Below, one piece after another: positions 24,531 to 33,116 of a DNA stretch of 64,000 nucleotides. Within the stretch, counting starts at the first letter, position 1. Every line of letters starts with the position of its first letter. The translations under genes and the position numbers were made by a program. The stretch covers positions 1 to 64,000 of the forward strand of contig DASRBN010000030.1 in NCBI GenBank assembly GCA_035653615.1. The letters are read 5' to 3'. Source of the DNA: Ktedonobacteraceae bacterium (GTDB lineage Bacteria > Chloroflexota > Ktedonobacteria > Ktedonobacterales > Ktedonobacteraceae). A model generated the notes under the pieces. The model ran no database searches, was not told the DNA's origin, and worked only from the letters and a program-made list of their open reading frames with translations.

Positions 24531-26177
24531 TTATCCGGCCAGCACTGCTTCCGCAAGGGCGGCATCTTCTGTTTGTGCAGGAACCTGGACCTCAGGCGCA
24601 CGAGCAGGCACGCGCTGTGGCTTAGGCCTTGACCTGACGAACAGCGTAGCAATGATTGCCACAACGATGAAAACTAATGTGAGCCTTAAGGCATCTTGTA
24701 TAGCCAGAACAAAAGCCTGTCCTTTCACGAATTCGGCAATCAATTGGATGGCCGTTCGATGAGCCAGTGCTGGATCAGCACCATGGAGAATAAAGTAATT
24801 CTGAATAAACGGGACGAGCTGGCCAAGGCGCGAACTGGGTGTTACCTGCTCGGCGAGATGACCGAAATGTAACATGCTTTGTGTTTGCACCAGTGTGGCC
24901 AGTATAGCGATGCCAAGCGAGCTTGCCACAGCACGATTCACAGTGCTGATAGCGGAAGCCTGACCAAGTTGGCGCGGACTGATCTCAGATAACGATGCTA
25001 CCGTTAAAGGCTGGATGGTGAGTCCGAGGGCCATGCCACGCAAGATCAGCATTGATTGCAACCAGGAATAAGGTGAATACAGGGTTAGCTGGGCAAGTTG
25101 CCATGTTGCAAAAGCCAGGATGAGCAGGCCGGGGATCATTACAGCTCGCACGCCGATTTTGTCCACCAGGCGTCCACCGATAATCGTTGTTACCATGGAG
25201 GCCAGGGCCTGGGGCAGTAAGATCAGACCGGCCTGGAATGCGCTCAGCTGCCGCAGGTCTTGCAGGTAAATTGGAAACAGGAATAGCGCGCTAAAGAGAC
25301 TGAAAATGACGAAGACGTTGGCAATCATGCCCGCCCGGAATGGCCCGTTTGCGAAGAGGCGCAGGTCAAGCAGTGGTTGTCCGCCACGATTTGCGAGGAT
25401 CAATTCTGTAGCGATAAACGCTGCGATGCAGAACAATCCCCCCGCGAGACAGCCCAGAACAGTTCCAGACCCCCATCCATCCGTACTTGCAGATGAAAGC
25501 GCGTAAAGAACGAGGGCCAGCCCGATGGCAGCAGAGATGAAGCCAACCGGGTCAAAACGTGTATTCCCCTCAGGGCGTGCCTGGCGTATGAAGAGGATAG
25601 AGAGGATGATGGCAACGATGCCGACGGGAACGTTGATATAGAAAATCAACTGCCAGCCCGCGTAGGTGACAAGGTAGCCTCCAAGCGTCGGGCCAACTGC
25701 CGGTGCCAACAGCGCGGGAACGCCGAAGAATCCCATTGCCATGCCGCGTTCCTGCGGTGGGAACTCGCGGAAGAGCAGTGTGATGGAGAGCGGGAACAGC
25801 GCGGCTCCTCCAAGCCCTTGCAAAATACGGAATGTGATCAGGACTGGCAGACTCCAGGCAAGACCACACAACGCCGAACCAGCGGTAAATGCAACCAGCG
25901 AAAGGATGTAGAAGCGCTTGATCCCGAGCCTGTCCGAGAAGAAAGCCGCGGCTGGTGTAGCGACTCCCTGGGCAAGGATATACGCGGTAAGCACCCATTG
26001 AACGCTGTGGATATCGGCGCCGAAAGCTGTTTGCAGGCGTGGTATGGCAATATTGACGATGGTCTGATCCAGGATGCTCATAAACACTCCTAGAATGACG
26101 ACCATTGCCAGTATCCACTTGTAGTCAAGTCCTCCGTCGCGTCGTGCCGCCTGGGTATTGACTTGCATGACCTGCAT
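24531..26177 (-). CDS. DHA2 family (EmrB/QacA-like) MFS drug exporter
   Basis: The ~548-aa protein has about 14 membrane helices. Motif A-like and antiporter signatures are present: VFMSILDQTIVNIAIPRLQ, VQWVLTAYILAQGVATPAAAFFSDRLGIKRFY, ILQGLGGAALFPLS and FGVPALLAPAVGPTLGGYL. It likely exports hydrophobic drugs or metabolites with proton antiport. I chose the ATG at 26177 because AAAGGAG lies 9 nt upstream; the longer in-frame version would overlap tetR. It begins four bases after the TetR stop. Confidence 0.9.
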   Translation of the reverse strand: MQVMQVNTQAARRDGGLDYKWILAMVVILGVFMSILDQTIVNIAIPRLQTAFGADIHSVQWVLTAYILAQGVATPAAAFFSDRLGIKRFYILSLVAFTAGSALCGLAWSLPVLITFRILQGLGGAALFPLSITLLFREFPPQERGMAMGFFGVPALLAPAVGPTLGGYLVTYAGWQLIFYINVPVGIVAIILSILFIRQARPEGNTRFDPVGFISAAIGLALVLYALSSASTDGWGSGTVLGCLAGGLFCIAAFIATELILANRGGQPLLDLRLFANGPFRAGMIANVFVIFSLFSALFLFPIYLQDLRQLSAFQAGLILLPQALASMVTTIIGGRLVDKIGVRAVMIPGLLILAFATWQLAQLTLYSPYSWLQSMLILRGMALGLTIQPLTVASLSEISPRQLGQASAISTVNRAVASSLGIAILATLVQTQSMLHFGHLAEQVTPSSRLGQLVPFIQNYFILHGADPALAHRTAIQLIAEFVKGQAFVLAIQDALRLTLVFIVVAIIATLFVRSRPKPQRVPARAPEVQVPAQTEDAALAEAVLAG

Positions 26178-26181
26178 GCGG

Positions 26182-27045
26182 TTAAACTCCTTTCCAGGCT
26201 TCGTCTTTAGGCGGTTGATCGCGGCGGACGATGCCGTATAGAAGTAAAGAGACAAATTGATCGATAATTTCTTCGCGTGAGAGGTGTGCCAGGGGGAGAA
26301 GATCGCTGAGTCCCTGTCCTACTACGCGCATAGCACAGGTTAAGGATATTACCTGTACGAAAAATGCAGGATCAATATCCTGACAGAAAGAGCCGTCTTC
26401 CTGGCGTTTTTTCACGTACTCAATAATGCTTTTGCGTCCCTTGACGATTTTCTCTGCGAGCAGGCGGGCCGCCTCTGGATGGGTATGAACAAGTAGAATG
26501 GCGAGGCGCGCATAATCTCCCATCTCGGTGAAGCCGTCGTAAAAGGCAGCAACAAGTTTTCGCACGATAGCTTCATCGTCAAGCGGAACGTCATCCCTCA
26601 AATGTTGTTCAATCGACTCGACAACCGGGCGCACTACGGAATGAGGCCCATAGCGCTTAATGATGGCTGAGAGTAACTCATCTTTACTGTGAAAGTGCCA
26701 TAAGAGCGTGCCGCGTGTGACACCCGCTTCGGCAGCAATGTCTTCCAGGGTGGCTGCTGAAATACCGGCGCGCGCGAAAACGCGCAGGGCCGCCTCGAGA
26801 ATGGCCTGCTGCGTATCTTGAACCGGTCCCTCATCAAGTATGCCGCGATGTATCAGTTCAGCGCGCAGCTCTTCTTTCCCCCCTGCAAAGTGGTAATAGA
26901 AGGCAGGGCGCGAGAGTTCCGCGGTTTTGCTAATATCATCAATGGTGATATTAGCAAAAGGACGTTCTTTCGCCAGTACTTGAGCCGCATTGATCAAGCG
27001 CTCTTTCCCGCTGCATTTTCCTTTATCGGAGTGCTGCCGAACCAA
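26182..27045 (-). CDS. TetR-family regulator with two tandem HTH domains
   Basis: This 287-aa repressor carries two TetR-type DNA-binding domains in one chain: residues about 14-60 (ERLINAAQVLAKERPFANITIDDISKTAELSRPAFYYHF) and about 78-122 (AILEAALRVFARAGISAATLEDIAAEAGVTRGTLLWHFHSKDELL). A single C-terminal ligand domain follows. The start is TTG with AAAGGAAAG five bases upstream. It precedes the MFS and HlyD genes and probably represses the whole operon, acting at the inverted repeats just upstream. Confidence 0.85.
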   Translation of the reverse strand: MVRQHSDKGKCSGKERLINAAQVLAKERPFANITIDDISKTAELSRPAFYYHFAGGKEELRAELIHRGILDEGPVQDTQQAILEAALRVFARAGISAATLEDIAAEAGVTRGTLLWHFHSKDELLSAIIKRYGPHSVVRPVVESIEQHLRDDVPLDDEAIVRKLVAAFYDGFTEMGDYARLAILLVHTHPEAARLLAEKIVKGRKSIIEYVKKRQEDGSFCQDIDPAFFVQVISLTCAMRVVGQGLSDLLPLAHLSREEIIDQFVSLLLYGIVRRDQPPKDEAWKGV

Positions 27046-27126
27046 CTATACTTTCCTTTACCAGAAATTTGTATCATACAGTGGAACAGACTATATTATA
27101 CAGTTTCACTGGTAAGGATAGTATAG
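27046..27126. promoter_or_regulatory. Candidate TetR operator region with nested inverted repeats
   Basis: An outer pair, CTATACTTTCCTTTACCAG (27046-27064) and CTGGTAAGGATAGTATAG (27109-27126), and an inner pair, CAGTGGAAC (27079-27087) and GTTTCACTG (27103-27111), lie directly before the tetR start. A consensus -10 (TATAAT, 27095-27100, minus strand) sits between the arms. This is a plausible autoregulatory operator; the -35 box is not clear. Confidence 0.5.
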
Positions 27127-27140
27127 ACTACAGGAAAAAG

Positions 27141-28808
27141 TCAAGAGTTATTCACCAGTTGCTCAAAAGCCATACTCATAACCGGTGAGAGGCGGAAAAT
27201 GATCTCGTAGTTTCCGATGCTGATGTGATCGCCATCCGCCAGTTCGCATCCCACCACAGCATCAATCTTCTGGCCATTCACAAACACACCATTCGCGCTC
27301 CGCCTGTCATAGATGATGTAAGTATTATCCACACGTTTGAGCAGGGCATGATGTCGTGAAGTGAGGTTATCCTGGTCCAGCAGGATATCGCTGGAACCGG
27401 CGCGGCCCAGGGTTATTTCGTCGCTTTTCATTCTATATTCCACCACCTGTTCAGTATATGGCGAGACGATGATCAGGTGTGGGGTAGCCGTCGCCTGTTC
27501 TTGTTCCGTTTGTGGTAATAGTTCCGCGTAGTCCGTAAGTTCGCTTATAGAAGTGTAGCCGGCCTGTGGCAGCGTTTGAGGCGTTGTTTCAGGTATGGTG
27601 GGTTCGGGCAATGGTTGTGGCACATCTGGCACCGGTTGTGGAATGGGGTCAGGCACCGGCTGCGGTGTATCCGGCTCAGAGGGCGTTCCAGGAATATCCG
27701 GTTGGGGAGCAGGAACGGGGTCTGGCGAGGGTTGAGGTACGTTGGGTTCCGGTATAGGCTGTGGAATATCTGGTTCTGGTCGAGGTTCGGGAGCAGGACT
27801 CGGAACTGGAGTTGGTGGAACTGTTGGAGCGGGTTCTGGTTCTGGTTGAGGAGTCGGGGCAGGCTCTGGTGTAGGCTGGGGTATCTGCTGCGCAAATTGA
27901 TCTTCCACTACCAGGACCGGCTCTTCTCGCTCTTGTTCCTCAGAAGACTCAGCCTGAGGGGTGGGCGCCAGCGTTGCCAGCAGAGATTCTGCAAATGCAA
28001 GCATCGAGGGATAACGATCTTCAGGGTAGCTAGATAAGGCGCGAAGTAGGATGCCGTCTTGCTCAAGAGTTACCTTTGGATTGAGGGAGCTCGGCAGCGG
28101 AATACTTTCAGAAAGTTTCAAATGCTCAATTTCTTCTGGAGTTCCTAAATACGGTGGTTGGCCGGTGAGCCAGAAGTAGAGTAATACGGCGAGGGCGAAT
28201 TGATCGCTGGCAGGAGTGACACGTTTGCCGTATTGTTCGGGAGCAGTTGTGATGGGAAGGAATTGATTCTGGGGCCGGCCAAAGCGACGTACAAAGTTTG
28301 TCAAGCCGGCATCCGCGAGCAAGAAAGGCGCGTAATCCGGTTCGTTATCAAGGTTTGGACCGCGCAATAGCAGGATGTTAGAGAAAGTCATGGAGCCGTG
28401 CAAATATCCCAGATTATGGATGTACTGAAGCGCCTGGGCCAGTTGATGTACATAATGGATGGCATCCGCGATAGGAAGCGGGGGTCGAAACCACAAGCGG
28501 CCTTCGTTGCCTAATAAAGTGCCACCGGTAACGTAGCGGCGAGCGACGTATAGCCTGCTATCAAGCTCCCCATAGTCAAGCACCGCCGCGAGGTAGGGAT
28601 GATTGAGGGCGCTAATCCCCTGCATTTCGCGGAAAAACTGGCGGCGGGCGGCGTCGGCAAGGGTGGCCCATGGATGTATCAGTTTCAGCGAGACTTTGCG
28701 CAGGAGCATGGTATCTTCGGCCTCATAGCATTCTCCTGAAGCGCTACTTCCTAGATGGCGTAGGATACGATAGCGCTCAAATAGCTGTCCATCAAGCAAT
28801 GTTGGCAT
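27141..28808 (-). CDS. Pseudokinase with Pro-rich linker and C-terminal FHA domain
   Basis: The 555-aa protein has a Ser/Thr-kinase fold (residues about 10-290) that keeps Lys42 (VSLKLIHPW) and Asn144, but the HRD motif is HGS (137-139) and DFG is DAG (166-168), so the catalytic base is missing. Residues about 295-430 form a repetitive Pro/Glu/Gln/Thr linker of PEP/PQP units. The C-terminal ~110 residues are an FHA domain (LGRAGSSDILLDQDNLTSRHH ... RRSANGVFVNGQKI), which binds phosphothreonine. It is therefore a scaffold rather than an active kinase. ATG start with GAGGGG upstream. Stop lies 15 nt from the tetR operator. Confidence 0.82.
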   Translation of the reverse strand: MPTLLDGQLFERYRILRHLGSSASGECYEAEDTMLLRKVSLKLIHPWATLADAARRQFFREMQGISALNHPYLAAVLDYGELDSRLYVARRYVTGGTLLGNEGRLWFRPPLPIADAIHYVHQLAQALQYIHNLGYLHGSMTFSNILLLRGPNLDNEPDYAPFLLADAGLTNFVRRFGRPQNQFLPITTAPEQYGKRVTPASDQFALAVLLYFWLTGQPPYLGTPEEIEHLKLSESIPLPSSLNPKVTLEQDGILLRALSSYPEDRYPSMLAFAESLLATLAPTPQAESSEEQEREEPVLVVEDQFAQQIPQPTPEPAPTPQPEPEPAPTVPPTPVPSPAPEPRPEPDIPQPIPEPNVPQPSPDPVPAPQPDIPGTPSEPDTPQPVPDPIPQPVPDVPQPLPEPTIPETTPQTLPQAGYTSISELTDYAELLPQTEQEQATATPHLIIVSPYTEQVVEYRMKSDEITLGRAGSSDILLDQDNLTSRHHALLKRVDNTYIIYDRRSANGVFVNGQKIDAVVGCELADGDHISIGNYEIIFRLSPVMSMAFEQLVNNS

Positions 28809-28867
28809 GGCAGAGACCCCTCACTTTTCTTTCTTGTACTCAATGTTAGCATGCACAAAAGAGGCAA

Positions 28868-29635
28868 TTAAGGATGATCATTCGCTGTGCTGGCAGCTTC
28901 TTCCGCGAGCTCTTCCAGCGGGACATCCTGGATTTCCCCGGCTAATTGGGTTGAACGCATACGCCGTTTGCGCAGGCGATACATGATAATTGCCAGGATG
29001 ACGACCAGTGCGATTGCCCCGGCTCCCGCCCAGCCAATTGTGCGAGCAATGGTTTCCACCTGTGTAAAATTATCCTTGAAGTAGCGTCCAGCATAAAAGC
29101 CGAGCAGGCCATAGACGATGGCCCAGACGATACCGCCGGCGGCATTATAGAGCAGGAAACTGCGCCAGCGCATATGGTTAACCCCTGCTAGAAACGCCGC
29201 CCATGCACGTAAGATAGAGACGAAACGACCGAAAAAGACCGTTTTATTGCCGTGTTTGGCAAAGAACTTTTCGGCCCGGTCCAGGTGTTCCGGCTTCAAG
29301 AAGACATAACGACCGTAGCGTTCTGCCAGGGCGCGGCCTCCGGTACGACCGATGATATAGCCGATATTGTCTCCCACAATCGCGCCGAGTGCGGCGCAAG
29401 CAATGACGATGGGTATCTGTAATTGCTGCTCTACTCCCGCGTAAAAAGAGGCGAGCAGCAACATTGTTTCACCGGGGAATGGGATGCCCGAACTCTCGAT
29501 CATGATGAAAAGCGCAACTGCCGGATAGCCCATTGCGTTCAGCGCGTTACGCAATAGGTCCAGTGAGATGAGCGCCCCCATCGGCTCACCTGACCAGTAA
29601 AGCATTTTGTTTCGAAACATGAATAAATGGCGCAT
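28868..29635 (-). CDS. DedA-family membrane protein
   Basis: This 255-aa protein belongs to the DedA (SNARE-associated) family of membrane transporters or flippases that maintain envelope and membrane potential homeostasis. IESSGIPFPGETMLLLAS and GDNIGYIIGRTGGRAL are typical, followed by FGRFVSILRAWAAFLAGVNHMRWRSF, the conserved phosphate/lipid-handling motif. Five to six hydrophobic segments are present. The N-terminal ~25 residues vary in the family, so ATG codons at 29605 or 29581 could be used instead. GAAAGGA lies upstream of the chosen start. Confidence 0.85.
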   Translation of the reverse strand: MRHLFMFRNKMLYWSGEPMGALISLDLLRNALNAMGYPAVALFIMIESSGIPFPGETMLLLASFYAGVEQQLQIPIVIACAALGAIVGDNIGYIIGRTGGRALAERYGRYVFLKPEHLDRAEKFFAKHGNKTVFFGRFVSILRAWAAFLAGVNHMRWRSFLLYNAAGGIVWAIVYGLLGFYAGRYFKDNFTQVETIARTIGWAGAGAIALVVILAIIMYRLRKRRMRSTQLAGEIQDVPLEELAEEAASTANDHP

Positions 29636-29685
29636 CGAGAGTCCTTTCGCCCCGGTTGAACAATCGCTGAGAGCTCACCCAGGCA

Positions 29686-29715
29686 ATTATAAAGCGGCGA
29701 GGTCCGACTCGGCAA
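29686..29715 (-). promoter_or_regulatory. Possible promoter for the DedA gene
   Basis: On the minus strand TATAAT (29686-29691) follows TTGCCG (29710-29715) with an 18-bp spacer. It ends about 50 nt upstream of the DedA start. Confidence 0.4.
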
Positions 29716-29725
29716 CTTTATGATA

Positions 29726-31423
29726 TCAAGCCCTGACTTTTTCCGTGTAGGCACTATCGCTTGTCAGGTGGGAAGCCTGTGAAGGAGACTTCCAGGTAAA
29801 GTATACAATGAGAAAGGCGACTATGGGAGGGGCAATAGTAGTTAAAAATACCAGGCCGGTCCATACGCCGAACGGCGGGTAGCCATCTTTAAAAAGATAA
29901 GTCAGGAGAGCCGAAGCCGAAAATATCAGGACAAAGGCCAGCAGCGATCTGCCGGTACGGCTCCCTTTCAATGGAAGGCAAACTGCTATCAGACCGACTA
30001 GCCAGGTCACGTACCAGGAATAGAACCATGGCGTGACGATGAGCAGGGCGCCCAGGGAAGCGACTGATGCGAGCATAAAATTGCGCATGGTTTGGGTTTT
30101 CCACATCGCAATCGCCCCGGCCAGGATGGATATCGCTAAAATGAGAATGCTTATATCGTCCCAGGTCTTGCGAGCGGCCAGAGTGCTGGCAAGCGTGTCC
30201 ATAAAGCTACCTGGCGGTAGACTATTGGCATGATTCCAGGCCTGTATGGCTCGCATGATCGAATTTTCGGAAAAGAGAGCTGATGGTGGAGAGGTGAAAC
30301 TGCTCTCAATTGCATGGATACTATGGCCGATCCAGAATGGGCCATAAAATGAAATCGCTACGATAGCGGCGCTGATGCTCGCGAGGAGAACCGTTAAGAG
30401 CGCTTGTTTCCAGCGACGTGAGATTATTCTCCATACCGGTTGACCATCTGAGTCTGCCGGATGCAGCACTCTACATGCCAGGAGAATAATAAAGAGAGCG
30501 ATGATTGGGATGGTCGTGAACTTTATTAAGGCGGCCAGCGTGAATGCGATTATCGGTGGCAGGTAGCCTCGCGGCGTAGGAAGTAATCCCTTGCGATCTG
30601 CGCGAACGGCCAGCAAAATCCCGGCAAGTATGAAGGTGACCATGACGATATCGTTATGACCACCAAGGCTACTCTCAAGCAATACGAGAGGATTCCAGGC
30701 GTACAGCAGCGCTCCGAGAGTGATGGTACGCGGTGAGTGCCCCATTGTGCGCAGTGTGGTGATGACCAACCAGATATTTATCAGATGGCAGGCAAGCGCG
30801 AACAGGCGAAAAGCCAGGACATACGCAACCGGTTGCGGGCCAACTATCAATCCCCAAAAAGCGCATATGCCTAACCACACGGGACCATAAGCAGCTGTCG
30901 TATGAGCCCAGTAGTTAAGAGGGTAAAGCGGGTCCTGGGGGTAGGCTGATAATGGCACGAAATAGGGATTCGCATGATACACACCCAATATGCGGCTGTA
31001 GCTGGCGTAGACAAGGATATCATGCGAGAGCATTGCTGGTGTAAAGACGTAGATCAGCCCTGCCACCAGCGTCCCAGCCCAGATGAACTGGAGCGTTTGC
31101 CTGTGCCTGTTAGCCTGGGCCAGGCGTAAGATGAAGAAGGCAAACCATGCATAGATGGCAAAAGTAAGCCCGATGAGTAGCAAGAATTCCAGGTAGTTTG
31201 TGTTAGCCTGGGATGCTACATGATTCGCTGTTAGGCCCACATCATTGGGTAACCAGGCTCCTACCCTGGCAAGATAGGCTCCCAGAGGCGTTTGCAGGCG
31301 AATGACCGGGTCTGGTATTCGACTGAGCGGTGCAACGGTGAGCAATGTACAGGCTACAAAAGCTAGCGTGCAGAGTATGCTAGTAAGTATTGATGATCGG
31401 CCTTCAGTGTTTCTCTCGACCAA
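29726..31423 (-). CDS. GT-C family polyprenol-phosphate mannosyltransferase-like protein
   Basis: The 565-aa protein is a polytopic membrane glycosyltransferase with about 12 hydrophobic segments. The first loop has LSHDILVYASYSRILGVYHANPY, with an Asp typical of the metal/lipid-donor site of GT-C enzymes, followed by YGPVWL and ALLYAWNPLVLLESSLGGHNDIVMV. This pattern resembles MptA/MptB-like alpha-mannosyltransferases and GT87. It uses a lipid-linked sugar donor outside the membrane. TTG start with GAGGAT upstream. Its neighbours are two more GT-C enzymes. Confidence 0.72.
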   Translation of the reverse strand: MVERNTEGRSSILTSILCTLAFVACTLLTVAPLSRIPDPVIRLQTPLGAYLARVGAWLPNDVGLTANHVASQANTNYLEFLLLIGLTFAIYAWFAFFILRLAQANRHRQTLQFIWAGTLVAGLIYVFTPAMLSHDILVYASYSRILGVYHANPYFVPLSAYPQDPLYPLNYWAHTTAAYGPVWLGICAFWGLIVGPQPVAYVLAFRLFALACHLINIWLVITTLRTMGHSPRTITLGALLYAWNPLVLLESSLGGHNDIVMVTFILAGILLAVRADRKGLLPTPRGYLPPIIAFTLAALIKFTTIPIIALFIILLACRVLHPADSDGQPVWRIISRRWKQALLTVLLASISAAIVAISFYGPFWIGHSIHAIESSFTSPPSALFSENSIMRAIQAWNHANSLPPGSFMDTLASTLAARKTWDDISILILAISILAGAIAMWKTQTMRNFMLASVASLGALLIVTPWFYSWYVTWLVGLIAVCLPLKGSRTGRSLLAFVLIFSASALLTYLFKDGYPPFGVWTGLVFLTTIAPPIVAFLIVYFTWKSPSQASHLTSDSAYTEKVRA

Positions 31424-31654
31424 TTTTATCCTCTATTGAATGAAAAGCATAGTAAGAAGGAGTGAGGCAGCTTTCTGCACCAACAGCATTTTAACTATAG
31501 TTTTCTGACCATGTACTTTGTCAATTTTGATATCTCTAGGTACTATTACCGAGTGATGACAAATTCGTTACCTCAACAAACGTAGTTCGTTAGTTTTGAG
31601 TAGGCCCGATGGAATTTTCACATTATCTAACGTACTAGATGCTCGGTATGGAAC

Positions 31655-33046
31655 ATGAAATTTGAAATGAAACATTTGCGGTCATATCTGCCTGCATTCA
31701 GCATTTTTTGTCTCGCTCTGGCGGTACGCCTGGTCTATAATCTCACAGTTGCGCGTAATTATGTACCGGAGCACGACTCGCTTTCTTATTACATGTTGGG
31801 TGTCCATATTGTTACCGAACATTGTTTCTGCGTGCAGCCATATATGCCGACGGTATACCGTGCCCCTTTCTGGCCGGCAATCATCGCGGTGATAGTTGCG
31901 CTCTTCGGTCAACATGCTGAATTGCCGCGCTATTTTTTGTGCCTGGTTGGTTCCGGTACCTGCGTGCTGGTCTACCTGTTCGCGCGAGATTTGTTTGGCT
32001 GGCGTATAGGCCTGCTGGCAGGGGCATTTGCCGCCATCTACCCGCAACTGTATATCTATGACGGTTGGCTGTATACCGAGTCTATCTATATTTTCCTCTT
32101 TTTTGGTTTTTGCTATGCTGTCTACCGGTTACAACGCGATCGGAAACGAGCAAACTGGATATGGTGCGCAATACTGCTCGCCATGCTCACCCTCACCAGG
32201 CCCAACGGTATTCTTGTGCTTGCGCTTTTCCTATTCTGGGCAGTTATTATGGTCTGGAGAAAAGTGCTTCCATGGCAATTACTCGCGAAAAGCGCGCTTG
32301 GCATTACGCTGATAACCGCTATCTTCGTAGTTCCCTGGACGATTCGCAATTATAACGTTTCACACGCGTTTGTGCTTGTGGCAAACGGGGATGGAACCGT
32401 ACTGCTCGGAGCATACAATTCGCAAACGGTCTACCTGCCAAGCTATCCGGGTGGAGTGCCGGGAACCTGGATCAATCCACTCGTGTCCAGTCCGGCTATC
32501 GCGCACAAATACCCGGATTTTTGCGTGCCGACGTGCGAGGTCGCGCGCGACAACTATTTCAAGGCTCAGGCCATTCTATGGATCAAGAGCCATCTTAATT
32601 TGATGCCTCACTTGCTGAAATTACATTTCATTAATATGTGGCAACCTGCGACCTTCGAAGCCGATTTGCCGGTTGACAAATATTTCTGGCAGCGGTCATC
32701 AAAAATTGTTCAGGATATGATGAACACCTTCCCGATTGCTGTTTTTATCATGGCCGGTCTGGGCCTGGCGCTTACCTGGCAAAGATGGCGTGAACTCCTG
32801 TTCCTCTATCTCATGATCTTGATGACCATTGCCCAGTGTATTATTTTTTATGGCATCCCACGCTTTCGAGCGCCTATCGAGCCAATACTTATCCTGCTGG
32901 GGGCCGGTGCCCTGTGGTGGTTGACGAGCGGAGAGCCTGGAACCCTGCGCGCGCTTATCGCAAGTTACAGGAAAGCGCCCGCTCAAAAGATGGAACCAAA
33001 AGCTGAAGAGGATGTGCCAGAGACAAGCGAGGCCCTGGGCAAATAA
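31655..33046 (+). CDS. GT-C (PMT/ArnT, GT39-like) glycosyltransferase
   Basis: This 463-aa membrane protein has a first extracytoplasmic loop with NLTVARNYVPEHDSLSYYMLG, matching the conserved acidic motif of ArnT/PMT-type enzymes, then AFAAIYPQLYIYDGWLYTESIYIFLF and about ten hydrophobic segments. A soluble loop (about 235-300) carries cysteines (DFCVPTCEVARDNY). The C-terminal tail is basic then acidic. The ATG at 31655 lacks a strong Shine-Dalgarno; the second Met is four codons later. It is divergent from the 29726-31423 gene and convergent with the PIG-V gene. Confidence 0.72.
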   Translation: MKFEMKHLRSYLPAFSIFCLALAVRLVYNLTVARNYVPEHDSLSYYMLGVHIVTEHCFCVQPYMPTVYRAPFWPAIIAVIVALFGQHAELPRYFLCLVGSGTCVLVYLFARDLFGWRIGLLAGAFAAIYPQLYIYDGWLYTESIYIFLFFGFCYAVYRLQRDRKRANWIWCAILLAMLTLTRPNGILVLALFLFWAVIMVWRKVLPWQLLAKSALGITLITAIFVVPWTIRNYNVSHAFVLVANGDGTVLLGAYNSQTVYLPSYPGGVPGTWINPLVSSPAIAHKYPDFCVPTCEVARDNYFKAQAILWIKSHLNLMPHLLKLHFINMWQPATFEADLPVDKYFWQRSSKIVQDMMNTFPIAVFIMAGLGLALTWQRWRELLFLYLMILMTIAQCIIFYGIPRFRAPIEPILILLGAGALWWLTSGEPGTLRALIASYRKAPAQKMEPKAEEDVPETSEALGK

Positions 33047-33116
33047 ACCCTCTCTGATCAATTTTGCCAATCGAATCGGGGAATCACCATCATCGTGCCT
33101 GTCCTCTTCGGGGCCG

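Noticed and set aside
27545-28037. Frames opposite the Pro-rich linker, rich in Trp/Arg or Asn/Gln
   Set aside because: These are low-complexity products of the repetitive linker DNA; no start signal or family pattern supports them.
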